A DNA stretch of 64,000 bases from positions 18,938,968 through 19,002,967 of the forward strand of contig NW_020312785.1 of the NCBI RefSeq assembly GCF_003265705.1, read 5' to 3'. Below, in pieces: positions 11,024 to 22,325 of this stretch. Within the stretch, counting starts at the first letter, position 1; each line of letters opens with the position of its first letter. The translations under genes were made by a program, and so were the position numbers. The notes below the pieces were generated by a model, which saw only the letters and a list, made by a program, of their open reading frames with translations, searched no databases and had not been told where the DNA came from. Source of the stretch: Callorhinus ursinus (taxonomy: Eukaryota; Chordata; Mammalia; Carnivora; Otariidae).

Positions 11024-13060
11024 GACCCATATCTATTTCACAGTCTCTTAGATCCTGGACCTTAGTTGTCCTCTAGTTTATGGATGGATGAACTGCTCAC
11101 TCTGACAATTCATGCTTCTCCAGTTTGTGAGACCTTTCCCTGAGCTCATCGTCCTATCGAAGTACTTCCCAGTTCCTGTTCACTTGCTTCTGAAGCAGGC
11201 TTATTCCTGTATTCTACATGCTATATGTACCTCAACTTGGTCTCAGCTCCCCAGCATGCCCAATCTTCTCTGTCCGTACTGGTTTCAGAATGTGCTCAAG
11301 GACCTCCAGCTTAAACGCAGATGCCATGCTCAAAGGTTACACCCACAATCACCTAGACTACAAAGAAAATGTGTGGAGTTACCAGGAAAACACTAACTTG
11401 GAATGTATTTCCTATCATTTCCAAATAGACAGTCTATGAAAATCAACAGGAAGAGGGTACATTATTAAGTGTTAATTATGCTGCTGGTTAAGACATAATA
11501 CTCAAAATTCTCAAAAACTGTAGACATAAAAAGTTATCTCAGTGTAGGTTAAAAATGCTAATTACAAAAGAATGCACACAACATGGGCCAACTGATGTAT
11601 GCAACCATGTATACATGCAGAGAAAAATGTATGAAAATTTGTATACCAAAATGAGCATGGTTTACAGAGATTATGAATAATTTCTCTATTTCTTATTCGG
11701 CTGCATCTTCTATTTTTTACCATCAACATTTACCATTCATACAACAAATACAGCATTTAACAATCTATCGAGCAACAACGTTTTCATTAACTCTTGCTAT
11801 TGTTTCCAGGGCCATAAAATTAACAAACTATCCAGCAGTATTTTATATCAGTAATCTGAAGCAATAAATTTTGCTTATACATTTTTTTTCTTTAGGATCT
11901 TACCTAACATCTATTTTTCAGGCAATTTCTAATTGTTTTTTTCCTTCCTGGCATCAGCTACATGGATCACTGATGATTTATATGCTGCTTTAAATGTATT
12001 CTAGCTTTCAAGGACATTTTTGCTCAATCTTTAACTATACATCTTTCTTAGGCAGCCAATTTTGCTGGTCCCTTGAGTTGTTGCCTAAAACAAGATTTGC
12101 TGTTCACAGGCAGGTTTTTTATACCATCTAACCAGAAAACAGAGTACTCTAAAAACTGGGTAAGTAATTTGGGTTTTATATAGGTCCTTTTAAAGAACAA
12201 ATTTGTCATTTTCTTTGGAGGAATAATAAAGTTTAAAGTGGCATGTAGCAATTAACAAATAAAATGACATGCCTTCCATATACCCATACTGAAAAAATTT
12301 CTAACCCTATAAAGACATGTGAAAACAAAATATATAAATTTTTATACAATAAATGTGGTCATTAAACCATTGCTCACCAGCATATTGTATTAACACAGCA
12401 ATCCAGTTATAGAATGTTCCCACCTAAAACCAAACCAGTCTGTTTTCTAAAGTGAAGTAATGCTGATGACCAGAGTTTCAGCCCAGAGCACTGACCATAC
12501 ATGAATAATTCTAGATGGAGCTGTGAGAGTAAAAGTCTGCCTGCACTGCCAGAAAGCAAAAATCTCAGTGAATAGAACCAAAAAAGCAATCCAGAATAAG
12601 AAGGCAGGCAATGAGTATACTGCACAAACAAATTTGTACGAGGAAAGATAAATATGCATGCAAAAAAAATTTTAAATGAGATATTCAAAATTGCATAAAT
12701 ACTGTTATGTCTCTCTGTGGTGGCATTGTAAAAGGTTTGCAATTCAACTCTTGCTATCAGCTTCAAAACTGACTCTTTCAGATTTAGGGCTAAAAATGAT
12801 CCTATCTAAATATCTGCAGAAAATTCAAGTTTCTGCCCCTTAGGATTGTCAAAACTGAAGCTGCTACAGAGAAGTATGACTTTCCATTGATTGGAGTACC
12901 TGTGTCCAAGAGGTTCTACCTAAAGAAACTTTAAGTGTAAATTAATGTATTCTTTGTTATCATTTTTTTTTTCTTGAATAGACTCGTGGACTAAGAATCT
13001 GCTATCAAGAAACACAAGATTTTCAATACTTGGTCCATACTTTCTGTACAGTATGCAGCA
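11024..13060. other. Unassigned non-coding DNA
   Basis: About 2 kb without recognised repeats. Frames of 60-119 codons (11112-11439, 12407-12766) have no domain, signal or family resemblance that I can name, and I read them as chance. Confidence 0.5.
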
Positions 13061-13061
13061 G

Positions 13062-13172
13062 GGAACGAGGAAGAAGTTAGACTTGGAATTAGAAGTCTTG
13101 ATGTTCAGTCCTCACTGTGTGACTTACTAACCTGGTGACTTTGCCAGTCAATCTCTGCTTTATTTTGGGAAA
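13062..13172 (+). mobile_element. MIR SINE relic, split by a Can-SINE
   Basis: A MIR-like order: GAAGTTAGACTTGGAATTAG, AAGTCTTGATGTTCAGTCC, CACTGTGTGACTTACTAACC, CTTTGCCAGTCAATCTCTGC and TTATTTTGGGAAA. The equivalent of the consensus 'TAAAATGGGG' is where the Can-SINE has landed. A short remainder continues at 13386. Confidence 0.6.
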
Positions 13173-13385
13173 TTTTATTTTTTTTAAAGATTGATTTATT
13201 TATTTGAGAGCTAGAGAGTGAGCGAGCAAGCATGGGGTGAGGGGCCAAGGGAGAGGGAGAATCTTAAGCAGGCTCCACACCCAGCATAGACCCGGACGCG
13301 GAGCTTGATCTCACGACCCTGAAATAATGACCTGAGTCAAAATCCAGAGCCAGAGCTTTAACTGACTGAGCCACCCAGGCGCTGC
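13173..13385 (-). mobile_element. Can-SINE (SINEC), reverse orientation
   Basis: The minus strand shows the CGCCTGGGTGGCTCAGTCAG head, a GGGTCGTGAGATCAAGC box, the older-type 'AAGATTCTCCCTCTCCC' middle and an AAATAAATCAATCTTT tail. Near-identical flanks CTGCTTTATTTTGGGAAATT (from 13155) and CTGCTATTTTGGGAATTTT (from 13382) are the target-site duplication. Confidence 0.94.
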
Positions 13386-13754
13386 TATTTTGGGAATTTT
13401 TAAAATAATATTTTGTCACAGGAATTTTGGAGGCGTTGATGTGAAGGTACAAAACTGTGCAGTAAGCTGAACATGCCATAATGGAATATTTGGTGACATT
13501 ATTATTAATTCTATCTCTCTGATAATAGGTATGGAGTGTGAAGGGTGGAAGTGACCCTCCGGCTTTTATACTTGTGTTTAATCTCTTATAACATGTATGT
13601 ATCTTGGTCCTGAAGCTCATTTTTGTGACTCTATACTTCATATATTTATAGAAGAGGGTTGAGTTGAACTTCCTGTTACTTATATCAAATTTATATCTCT
13701 GTATCTTGAAATTTCAAGCAGAAACAATTACAACAGCAGGAAAAAATAATAAAC

Positions 13755-13841
13755 AGTCATCATTCAGAACTTACTATGTGTCTGAGATGATGATGGGGGC
13801 CTTTAATTCTCCTGTAATTTCCCACAATGACCAGATTTATA
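13755..13841 (-). mobile_element. MIR SINE relic, left part
   Basis: Reverse MIR sequence (TCATTCAGAACTTACTATGT, GTCTGAGATGATG, then 'TTTAATTCTCCTGTAATTTC') runs up to the Can-SINE insertion. It resumes at 14056 with AGAGGAAACTGAGATATACTG. Confidence 0.65.
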
Positions 13842-14055
13842 TATATTTTTTTAAAGATTTATTCATTTATTTTGAGAGAGTGAGAATGAGAGAGAGAGAG
13901 ACAGAGACAGAGAGAGCACATGAGAGGGGGGAGGGTCAGAGGGAGAAGCAGACTCCCCGCCGAGCAGGGAGCCCATGCGGGACTCGATCGCGGGACTCCA
14001 GGATCATGACCTGAGCTGAAGGCAGTCGCCCAACCGACTGAGCCACCCAGGCGCC
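13842..14055 (-). mobile_element. Can-SINE (SINEC), young copy nested in MIR
   Basis: A full reverse SINE with head GGGCGCCTGGGTGGCTCAGT, box 'GGGACTCGATCGCGGGACTC' (plus-strand reading) and a GA-rich plus-strand middle. A perfect 17-bp duplication, CAATGACCAGATTTATA, flanks it at 13825-13841 and 14056-14072. That perfect match points to a comparatively recent insertion. Confidence 0.97.
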
Positions 14056-14140
14056 CAATGACCAGATTTATAAAGAGGAAACTGAGATATACTGAGGGCT
14101 AATTAATGTTGCCCAAGGGGATTCAGGTAAGTGCTTTCCT
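14056..14140 (-). mobile_element. MIR SINE relic, right part
   Basis: This is the continuation of the split MIR: TAAAGAGGAAACTGAGATA, TTAATGTTGCCCAAGGGG, GATTCAGGTAAGTGC. It carries one copy of the SINE target-site duplication at its start. Confidence 0.65.
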
Positions 14141-14352
14141 GCCTTATTTTCTACATTCTTTTGGTGTGATCATATTCACTCTTATTCTTTATCATATCAG
14201 ACTGGTGTTGAACTTTATAGCTAAAGCTAATAGTACCTTCACCAAATCACTTTCTTTTTTTCTTTATATAACTTAACATGTGGCAAAATTAAATTCAAAC
14301 TCAAATTTAGAAATGCAGGTATGAGAACAGCCTATTTTTTTTGCCAAAATAA

Positions 14353-14440
14353 ATTTTTTTATTATGTTATGTTAATCACCATACATTACATCATTAGTTT
14401 TTGATGTGGTGTTCCATGATTCCTTGTTTGCATATAATAG
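14353..14440 (-). mobile_element. Carnivore L1 3' UTR fragment, 5'-truncated
   Basis: The plus-strand reading 'TTATGTTAATCACCATACAT', 'TACATCATTAGTTTTTGATG', 'TGGTGTTCCATGATTCCTTG' is the reverse complement of the terminal 3' UTR of carnivore-lineage L1 elements. The poly-A side faces left (AAATAAATTTTTTT). Only about 90 bp were inserted. CTATTTTTTTT occurs near both ends and may be the target-site duplication. Confidence 0.8.
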
Positions 14441-14519
14441 ACTATTTTTTTTTTTGATGAATTACTTGGTTCCCAAAATACACCTTTATGTTGTATTATA
14501 TCTGGGAGTTTGTTAGTCA

Positions 14520-15070
14520 TTTTTATCATTTTTTAATGTGCTAAAATATACATGACATCATAGAATTTATCACATTAGCCATTTTAAGTGTTCAGTTTTG
14601 TGGCATTAAGCACATTTACACTGTTGTGCAACCATCACCACTATATATCTCCAGAACTCTTCCATCATCTCAAACTGAAGATCTGTACCCATTAAATAAT
14701 AACTCCCCATCTCCCCCCGTTCCTGGGTCCATGGTAACCACTGTTCTACTTTCCATCTTTATGCATTTGACTACTCTAGTTACCTCATAGAATTGGAATC
14801 ATACAATATCTATTCTCGTATGTCTGGTTTATTTCACTCAGCATAATGTCTTCAAGGATCATCTATGCTGTAGTATGCATCAGAATTTCATTCCTGTCTA
14901 AAGCTGAATAATATTCTAGCACACGTATATACCACATTTTGTTTTTCCTTTCATTCATTCGTCATTGAACATCTGAGTGGCTTTCACCACAAAAATGGCT
15001 TTCACAAATAATGCTGCAATAAACCTTAGGTAAATAACTATCTGTTCAAGTTCCTGTTTTCCAATTCTCA
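14520..15070 (-). mobile_element. L1M (older L1) 3'-end relic
   Basis: The reverse complement of an L1M 3' UTR. Plus-strand phrases in order are TTTAAGTGTTCAGTTTTGTGG, TTGTGCAACCATCACCAC, CTGTACCCATTAAATAATAA, GTAACCACTGTTCTACTTTC, TTATTTCACTCAGCATAATG and GCTGAATAATATTCTAGCAC. About 550 bp of the 3' end remain, 5'-truncated. Confidence 0.9.
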
Positions 15071-16056
15071 TTTATGCATCCAGAATGTTAGCCTTCTTTT
15101 GATACAAAAGATCACATATATTGCATGGTTGGGGAATAGAATTCAGTAATTCCTTGATCCCTTTATATAATATCAGCTTGAATTTCATCAGCCAATAAAT
15201 ATGGTTTAATAACTTAACTGCATTCTATTGCCAATGTTGAATAGATTCGATTTTTCTTGCCCCTAACTTTGCAACTTAGAACATTAATCTTTAAACTACA
15301 TGGTAATAAAAATTACTTTTATTATAAAACTAGTTTATAACTCATCTTTTATATACATGAAATGGTTGGAAAAATTTCAAATTCTCAAATTTTAGAAAAA
15401 GAATTTTCAGAGTTAAAATATGTTATTTCTCACTTGATAGCATGTATAAATACTCATTAACCTCAATTTAAGCTAATAACATCTTACCCTGACTCTAAAC
15501 CATAATTTAAAAATTTTGATTTTTGTAATTCTTTACATACTTCTCTGCAGTTCACCAACAATACTTTATAAAAGCAAAAATAAGTACACTTTAGGCAAAG
15601 CTTAAAACCTGCGGGTCAAAATTTAGGAGATACCTATTCATATAAGGAAAGGTACTAACTTTACTCAAAAGAAAACAGAAGTGATTTCATCCGAGTGGAT
15701 GAAAATTATCATCGTTTCATCCAGTTACAATGCTAAAATCTTATTTATTGAAGCAAAACTATAAAAATATGAATAATTTATCACATATTTTTATAATTCA
15801 GCATACAACTAAGGAATGTAACATAGGTTATAAAATCATGTAAAAATATAGCATAAGAAAACAGGACAGAAAATTAAATACAGAAAATATGATTTGCTCT
15901 AATACTTTAGAAAATAATATATATTTTTATGGCCTATTTTCCCCACAACAGGCTTGTGACAATATTAAATCTATCTAGAATCTATGGCTTTTTATGTTCT
16001 CACACTTCATGTGTGTTGCTGCGTGATATGAATTTGGTGCTGAATAAAAATACATT
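15071..16056. other. Unassigned AT-rich non-coding DNA
   Basis: About 1 kb with no recognised element. Confidence 0.5.
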
Positions 16057-16612
16057 TCCCAGATAAATAAACTGTGGCATATCCAGACAATGGAGTATTA
16101 TTCAGCACTAAAAAAAAGAAGGAGTTATCAAGACATAAAAAGACATGGAAGAAACTTAAATGTATATTACTGTGTGAAAGAAGCCAATCTGAAAAGGTTA
16201 CATGCAGTATGACTCAAACTGAATGACCTTTGGGAAGAGGCAGAACTGTGGAAATAGGAGTAAGACCAGGGTTTGCCAGGGGTGAGCAGAGAGGAAGGGA
16301 TGAAAAGGGGGAGCACAGAGGATTTTTAGGGCCGTGAAACTGCTCCGTATCATACTCTCATGGTGGGTTCATGTCATTATATATTTGTCCAAATCCACAG
16401 AACATAATCAAGTGTAAGCCCTAAAGTAGACTCTGGATTTGGGTTTAAAATGATGTGTCAGTGTAGGTCCAACAGTTGTAACAAATATACCACACTGGTG
16501 GGACTTTGAACATGGAGGAGTCTATGCATGTGTGGGGTAGGAGGTATATGGGAAATCTCCATACCTTCCTTTCAGTTTTTCTCTGAACCTGAAACTGCAC
16601 TAAAAAATAAAT
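16057..16612 (+). mobile_element. L1M (older L1) 3'-end relic
   Basis: Forward L1M sequence: AATGGAGTATTATTCAGCAC (the ORF2/3' UTR border), GGTTTGCCAGGGGTGAGCAG, CACAGAGGATTTTTAGGGC, 'CATGTCATTATATATTTGTC', GTGTCAGTGTAGGTCCAAC, TATATGGGAAATCTCCATAC and the end CTGCACTAAAAAATAAATTC. It is 5'-truncated, and its strand is opposite to that of the L1M relic about 1 kb upstream. Confidence 0.9.
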
Positions 16613-17039
16613 TCATTCTGCTTCCAATCCAGACTTGGTTCCAGGTAATATAAAAAGGCAAAAGTAAATAATCTTAATATTTCTTTACTGAGATATTATT
16701 GGTTCTTTCTATTTCCCACACCTAACTAGGTTTCTTTACAGAGTAATTCACAAATTTCTTATTCATTTTATCCTTCTGTGAAACCTCAACTGTAACACCT
16801 TTCACAGATTTACATCAAGCTTTTCTTATGGAAATTTCAAAATTTGCTCTTCTTTGAATAAAACTTTCTAGAGTATGGGTATATTCATATGTCCATAAAT
16901 TTACTCTGTGACACTTGTTGGTGATCCTAACAAGTATTGACCACCATGTGCTAGATATTATGCTACATAATTTAAACATTTAGTTTTAGCTACATAAAAT
17001 TGTGGATGTTTGTTTTGGATCTATAGAAAGGGAATTTCC
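16613..17039. other. Unassigned non-coding DNA
   Basis: No element is recognised. Confidence 0.5.
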
Positions 17040-17240
17040 TATGGCTCATTATGAAATGTTTTTAGCTCATTTATTCTTCATAAAAACCATGAATGCTGAT
17101 ACGACTGCTATTTTATTCTACAGATTGTGAAATTGAGGCTTAGAGAGGTTAACTATGTATCTTGCTCAAGGTTACATACATAGTAAGCAATAAACCTCAG
17201 AAATGAGTTTAGCAATTTGACTCTCCAGGCTATTGAAAGA
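17040..17240 (-). mobile_element. MIR SINE relic
   Basis: Reverse MIR: 'CTCATTTATTCTTCATAAAA', ACAGATTGTGAAATTGAGGC, TTAGAGAGGTTAACTATG, CTTGCTCAAGGTTACATAC and GACTCTCCAGGC. Confidence 0.8.
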
Positions 17241-17454
17241 ACTCCTCTACTACATTATAGGAAGATAATATACAGTGAAGTATACTTTGTGGAGGTTTTG
17301 CTTCATTTCTGGACTCCTTCCCTAGGATTATCTACTCAAAGGAGATCACTACTCAAAATACGACCTAATCACAAACAGCAATGCGAACGTCACCTGAGAG
17401 CTGTTAGAAGTGCCAGATCTTAGGCATCCAGATATTGAGTCTTAATCTGCATTG

Positions 17455-17512
17455 TAAGGAGATTTCCAGGTGATTCCTAAATCCCTTGAAGTTTGAGAAG
17501 AACTGACCTAAA
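17455..17512 (-). mobile_element. MER5-type hAT transposon end
   Basis: CCAGGTGATTCCTAAATCCC followed by TTGAAGTTTGAGAAGAACTG is the reverse complement of the MER5 terminus CAGTGCTTCTCAAACTTTAA. Confidence 0.65.
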
Positions 17513-17890
17513 CTATCTTAATTTTTAAGACAATGAGCAGATGCAAAACCCTTAATCTACATTCCAATAGGTAAAAAAAAAAATAAGTGTACAAGTAATA
17601 CAAATGTCCTGTAACCTTGCTGTCCAGCGAGAAGTAACGTTTTATATGTAATTTGGTTCTGCACAAAATGAATCATACAAATGCATGCATCCCCTCCCAC
17701 CCTTTTTTCTCCCCAAAAATCTTTAACTTATTCAGGGACTAGATATCTATTTTATTCCCATATCCACGAGAGCGTGTCTTCGTTTGCTGTTTTACTTCTC
17801 GCAACACACACAAAAGGTGGCCTTCCCTTTACTCCTAGAATATTAGGGCTTTGGATATAATCCCTGACATGGTGACATGGAATATTTTTC

Positions 17891-17904
17891 CCACTAGATG
17901 GCAG
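17891..17904 (+). promoter_or_regulatory. CTCF core motif match
   Basis: CCACTAGATGGCAG satisfies every position of the vertebrate CTCF core consensus CCASYAGRKGGCRS. It does not lie in a repeat I recognise, so it may be ancestral rather than SINE-borne. Binding cannot be judged from sequence. A 14-bp degenerate match also occurs by chance at low frequency in 64 kb. Confidence 0.5.
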
Positions 17905-20871
17905 TAACAGCAATTCAATAATAGATTTTATAAAGCCATTGCCAGTTTGCCACATGAGCAGCAAACAATGACTCTTTGTTGAGGGTTTCATGAATTGCTG
18001 GTTTTAATATAGGGAGCAAGGACTTAGTGACAAATTAGAGAACACTTTTCTCTATTGATGTCTATGTTTAAATTTCATTTTGCTTGCTTTCCAAAATTAA
18101 AAGCAGTCTTGTTTGCCTATCTCTTACCCTTAGCTGTAAGAATCAGCTACTGAGAATAATTTTCACTTGTAAGGGTTTGGAAAAAACACAGTGGTTGCTA
18201 AAATAAGATACTTTGTTAACATAACTGTCAAGTTATTTCATTATTCCAGTGTGTGAAGAGATTTTTCAATTTCTTCTCTATCAAAGACCATACATGTATA
18301 ATTTCTAAGTGTAGAAATTTAAGATTTTCATGAGAAATCACATCTTGGATTGGTAAATTAATATTTTATTATTTTTTCCAATAAATTTTTAGAGATCACC
18401 ACATATAAATATTATGTATTATAGAAGTTAAGCAGTAACAGCAAGGAGAAACTGGGTTTATAGTAAAATAATATTAGGATTTTAAAAATGCAGTTCTATT
18501 GACATTCTATTTAGTTTTTAAATATGACTTCTTGCATGCAGAATGTTTTCACATAAATATTTAAATATTTCTTAGAGAAAGGAAGAAGTTTATTAATCAA
18601 ATATAAGTTCCTTTGGGGATATAATTAAGCAACTTCATTGTAAACTTGATGCTTCCAGGGAGTAGAAAAACAATACACTTTACTATTATCAGACTTGTCT
18701 TATAATGATCTATGTTAAAACTGCGAAAGTCTTAGCCAAGTGCTTCTCAAACTAATTACGGTGAAGAGCCAGACTATGATTTTTTTTTTTTCCAAATAGT
18801 GATGAACTGATACTTTCAAATTCACAATAACAATAAATAACTAGAAAAATTAAATTAAAAAACTAACAGCCATGTTTAATTGAGTCAACAGATACAAAAT
18901 AACTCTGCCGAAGTTTTATAAAATTTTTATATGCTTACTCTTAATTTTTATACTTATGTTTTCTAATTGGTATCAGAGCATTCTCAGAGGGATCTGGCCA
19001 GCAGATCACACTTCATGTAATCCTGCTCTAGACTGCCTCCTAGCAAGTGAGCTGCATCTACTGGGAGCTTAGTAAGGTTTTAAGTAACCAAGTGTAGTAA
19101 AAACCAAGACTAGTTAGATTTTACCATCGAAAATCTCTAGGGAAGGGGCCAACTTGAAGACCAACCTGGGGTGTCTCGTTTAGTCTAACAAAGGTAGACT
19201 GTTTTACTTTTCTTTTCAAATTTGTTTCTTTGGTTATCTGGAATCCTAGAGTTATTTTGCATTGAGGTACTAGGTAGTATGAAAAATACTTATATGTCAC
19301 TGCTGGATTTACACACAGCACGAGGTGGGTGTCCACAATCTGACAGCTCCTGGCACAGAGATGGATTCTTTCCTCCCAGCTGGGGTTCACTTGAGCCTTC
19401 GCCTTCCTTCTCTGTAGCACCCCCCCCCCACTCTGTCCTTTCTTCCCTCCCAGATGAGTCCTCATGACCGTATTCTCTTCCAGGGCCAGATCTAGACATT
19501 AAACAACAGCAAGTTATACTGTTAGCAAGAAAAGCAGAACCCTTGTCTCTGCTTGCACAGTGTAACAGCTTCCAGACATCAGCTGAACCATGTACACTCA
19601 TTTGGTAGCAGGATGGAAGGCCAAACAGGTAGCTCTCTGTGGCGACATCTTTCAGGAGGCACTTTTAGTGCTAGGCTGATAGCACATAGGTCTGAACGTA
19701 TGTTTTTATTTGTGAGATCTCAATTCTGTTGGGACATCGTCGTATTAACTTTCTAAAGACCAGTAATTTAATTTTAAGATCATTCCACAAAGATTTATGA
19801 AAGTATATCTATATCAATATTTAGACATACAGTTTGGAAGTGTTTGATGTATGTGCAACTAACTTTTGCGACATAGACTTTACATTTAAAATCCAAAATG
19901 AGTTCAGTGTCAACTTTTATTAATCACATATAATTTAGCTGAGACTAGATTGAATTTCAGCATTAGAAGATTTCAAATTTGGCCTTAGATATGCAAATTC
20001 ATTTATCATTAAATGGGAAATGTTTACTAAAAGACAAGTATTCATGAGGTCAGAGTATTCCAAAGTATTACTAGTAACTTTTATGATTTTAAATACTTTA
20101 TTCTTCTACTTTAATATACAAAATATGGGATATGTTGAAATTATCCAGTTTATTTACATGCAAGATCGGTGTAATTTCCAAGGTATATAAATTGGGTTGT
20201 CAGACCTAGATTCAAAAACTGGGATATTTTATGTATACTATTTCTTCATTCGCTTAATGGTCTACTTTTGTTTATTTTGTTACTACATTAAAGGTGTATG
20301 TTATAAATATCAATCAGTATTTGAAACTCAAGTTAAAATTAGCACTATTCATCATTCTGTCAGGCTACAAAGAAAACAATACCCAAAAAAACAAAGCAAA
20401 ATACACAAACACTCACAAAATAAAAAACCCACATAAAACTGATTTGTGTACCAAATAAGCCCTTTGTTATAGAGCAGTCCTCAGGAAACTAAAGAAGCAA
20501 TAAGTAGAAAAACAGCTTACAAAAGAACGATTTTCAATAATATGCTCCTCTCCATGTACCAAGCCATGGATTTCAAAGAGAGCAGTTACTGTTATGCATG
20601 GTTGTGCGTATATATGTACCATTCCCATCAACTGCGGCTGAGCACTGAAAAAAATTTATACAAATAATAATACACAGAGAAGAGTCATATCTAAGGATTA
20701 ACTAGTGCTTTAAAAAGTCAACCTAAAATGAATATATATATTTGACTCAGGTTCAGATTTTCATAGAAATGGGGGGGGGAAGCTTGATTAGACCTCAACT
20801 TTAAAAATGTAAATGGAAAGTACAAATAGGTTTATTTTAGCTGCTATTTTTCTTTAAATTAGATTAGAATT
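17905..20871. other. Unassigned non-coding DNA
   Basis: About 3 kb without a recognised element. Frames of 67-114 codons near 19121-19756 overlap each other on both strands and show no family resemblance. The segment at about 18735-19030 begins CAAGTGCTTCTCAAACTAAT, like a hAT-Charlie terminus, but I could not follow it further. Confidence 0.45.
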
Positions 20872-20885
20872 ATAACTTAGGCTGC

Positions 20886-21065
20886 GGGCGTCTGGGTGGC
20901 TCAGTTGGTTAAGCGACTGCCTTCGGCTCAGGTCATGATCCTGGAGTCCCGGGATCGAGTCCCGCATTGGGCTCCCTGCTCAGCGGGGAGTCTGCTTCTC
21001 CCTCTGACCCTCCCCCCTCTCATGCTCTCTCTCTCTCAAGTAAATAAATAAAATCTTAAAAAAAA
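20886..21065 (+). mobile_element. Can-SINE (SINEC), young copy
   Basis: A forward SINE with an intact tRNA-like head, TGGCTCAGTTGGTTAAGCGA, B box GGGATCGAGTCCCG, and a short AAATAAATAAAATCTT tail. A perfect 14-bp duplication ATAACTTAGGCTGC flanks it at 20872-20885 and 21066-21079. Confidence 0.97.
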
Positions 21066-21267
21066 ATAACTTAGGCTGCAACTTTAGAATGAATAAAGCG
21101 GTGGATGTTATATGTATTTTTCTTAAATGATTCTATGTAGTATAGCATATCTAAAAATCCTTTATGTTTGACTTTAGCAAGGGAAGAGGATCATATTTGT
21201 AAAAACATTTGAGGGGACCATTATTTTTCCTAAGGGCATTGTTTTTCCTTATAGCTTTTGATAACGT

Positions 21268-21298
21268 TAATGATGATGGTGATAATGATGATGATGAC
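21268..21298. repeat. (GAT)n-like simple repeat
   Basis: Imperfect GAT/AAT trinucleotides over about 30 bp, followed by GA-rich sequence and a possible short MIR scrap (ACTTACTATATGCCAGTATT). Confidence 0.8.
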
Positions 21299-21454
21299 AA
21301 AGAGGATGAAGATAACAGAATTTACAGGAAACTTACTATATGCCAGTATTGTTTGAAAGATTCTACACATAGTCTCTTCTGTTGTGAGGATTAAATAAAT
21401 TATAAATCAAACATCATGGTATTCAAATCATTCTATTTAAAAGCACCTACTGGA

Positions 21455-21674
21455 GGGGCACCTGGGCGGCTCAGTCTGTTAAGTGTGTGCCTTCAGCTCA
21501 GGTCATGATCCCAAGATCATGATCACAGGGTCCGGAGATTGAGCCCCACGTCAGGCTCCCTGTACAGTGGGGAGCCTGCTTCTCCTTTTCCTCCCTGCTC
21601 ATGCTCTCTCTCACTATCTCTCTCTCTCTCTCTCTCCTCTCTCAAATAAATAAAATCTTAAAAAATAAATAAAT
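21455..21674 (+). mobile_element. Can-SINE (SINEC), with internal GATCATGATC duplication
   Basis: A forward SINE with head GGGGCACCTGGGCGGCTCAG and tail AAATAAATAAAATCTT-like. Flanks AAAAGCACCTACTGGA (21439-21454) and AAAAGCACCTATTGAA (21675-21690) are a target-site duplication with two differences. In place of the usual ATGATCCCAGGGTCC it reads ATGATCCCAAGATCATGATC then ACAGGGTCC, so a short segment is repeated. Confidence 0.96.
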
Positions 21675-21739
21675 AAAAGCACCTATTGAATACAAGTCCA
21701 GTCTTCTGAAGTACTATTGTAAGTAACTGATCTTCCATT

Positions 21740-22325
21740 TTTCTCTCAGGCTATTATTTACACAGCAAAGTGAACTCTGAAAAATCAAAATCAGTTTGTA
21801 TCTCTGATCAATAGCCTCTGATGGATGGCTTCTCATTTGACTTAAAAAAAAAATCTAATATTCTGAACATGGCCAAGAAGAGCTTACATGGCTGTGCCCC
21901 ACCCTATTGGCCACTTGAGTATTGCTCAAATAACGCCAGGTACTCTCTCCTTGGAAACTCGACTCAGGTTCTTCCCTCTGCCAGGATGCGCTTTCCTAGA
22001 TCTTAGTGCATGGCAAGTCTCTTCTCAGATGCTAACTCAGAAAAGCCTTCCCCAACCTAAAACAGATGATACTCTTCCCCTAATTTCCCACTCAACTTTA
22101 TTTTTCTCCACATTATTCATCACTTTCAAAAACAGTCTGACATTTTTTATTTGTTTGGTTGTTGGTTAATGTCTACCCTTCCTTCCTCTGCTCCTATCAT
22201 TACCACAAGAATGTAGGGGCCATGCATGTCGGGACTTGTGTTCACTATGTAACGCTACCACTTAGAAGATTATCTAGCACATAGCAAATGTTCAGTAATT
22301 AGCGGTAGATATTGAATCATTCTTG
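21740..22325 (+). mobile_element. L2 LINE 3' region
   Basis: A long L2 relic: CCTCTGATGGATGGCTTCTC, the 'GGCTGTGCCCCACCCTATTG' step, TTCCCTCTGCCAGGATGCG, AAGCCTTCCCCAACCTAAAA, CAAGAATGTAGGGGCCATGC, CTAGCACATAGCAAATGTTC. It ends near the 3' terminus, where ATTGAATCATTCTTG is repeated (22311 and 22335). Confidence 0.88.

Noticed and set aside
12407..12766. 119-codon minus-strand frame as a gene
   Set aside because: No domain, no signal beyond chance hydrophobic stretches, no splice context that I could support, and an overlapping frame of similar quality.
18735..19030. hAT-Charlie transposon starting CAAGTGCTTCTCAAACT
   Set aside because: Only the terminus is suggestive; the interior did not match anything I know, and no matching inverted end was found.
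19121..19601. Overlapping frames of 81-114 codons on both strands
   Set aside because: Three frames compete over the same bases, and none shows a recognisable motif. The overlap suggests a locally GC-richer patch with few stops.
20886..21065. tRNA gene suggested by A/B-box-like sequence
   Set aside because: The boxes belong to the tRNA-derived head of a Can-SINE; no cloverleaf or anticodon arm is completed. The same holds for all 13 SINEs.
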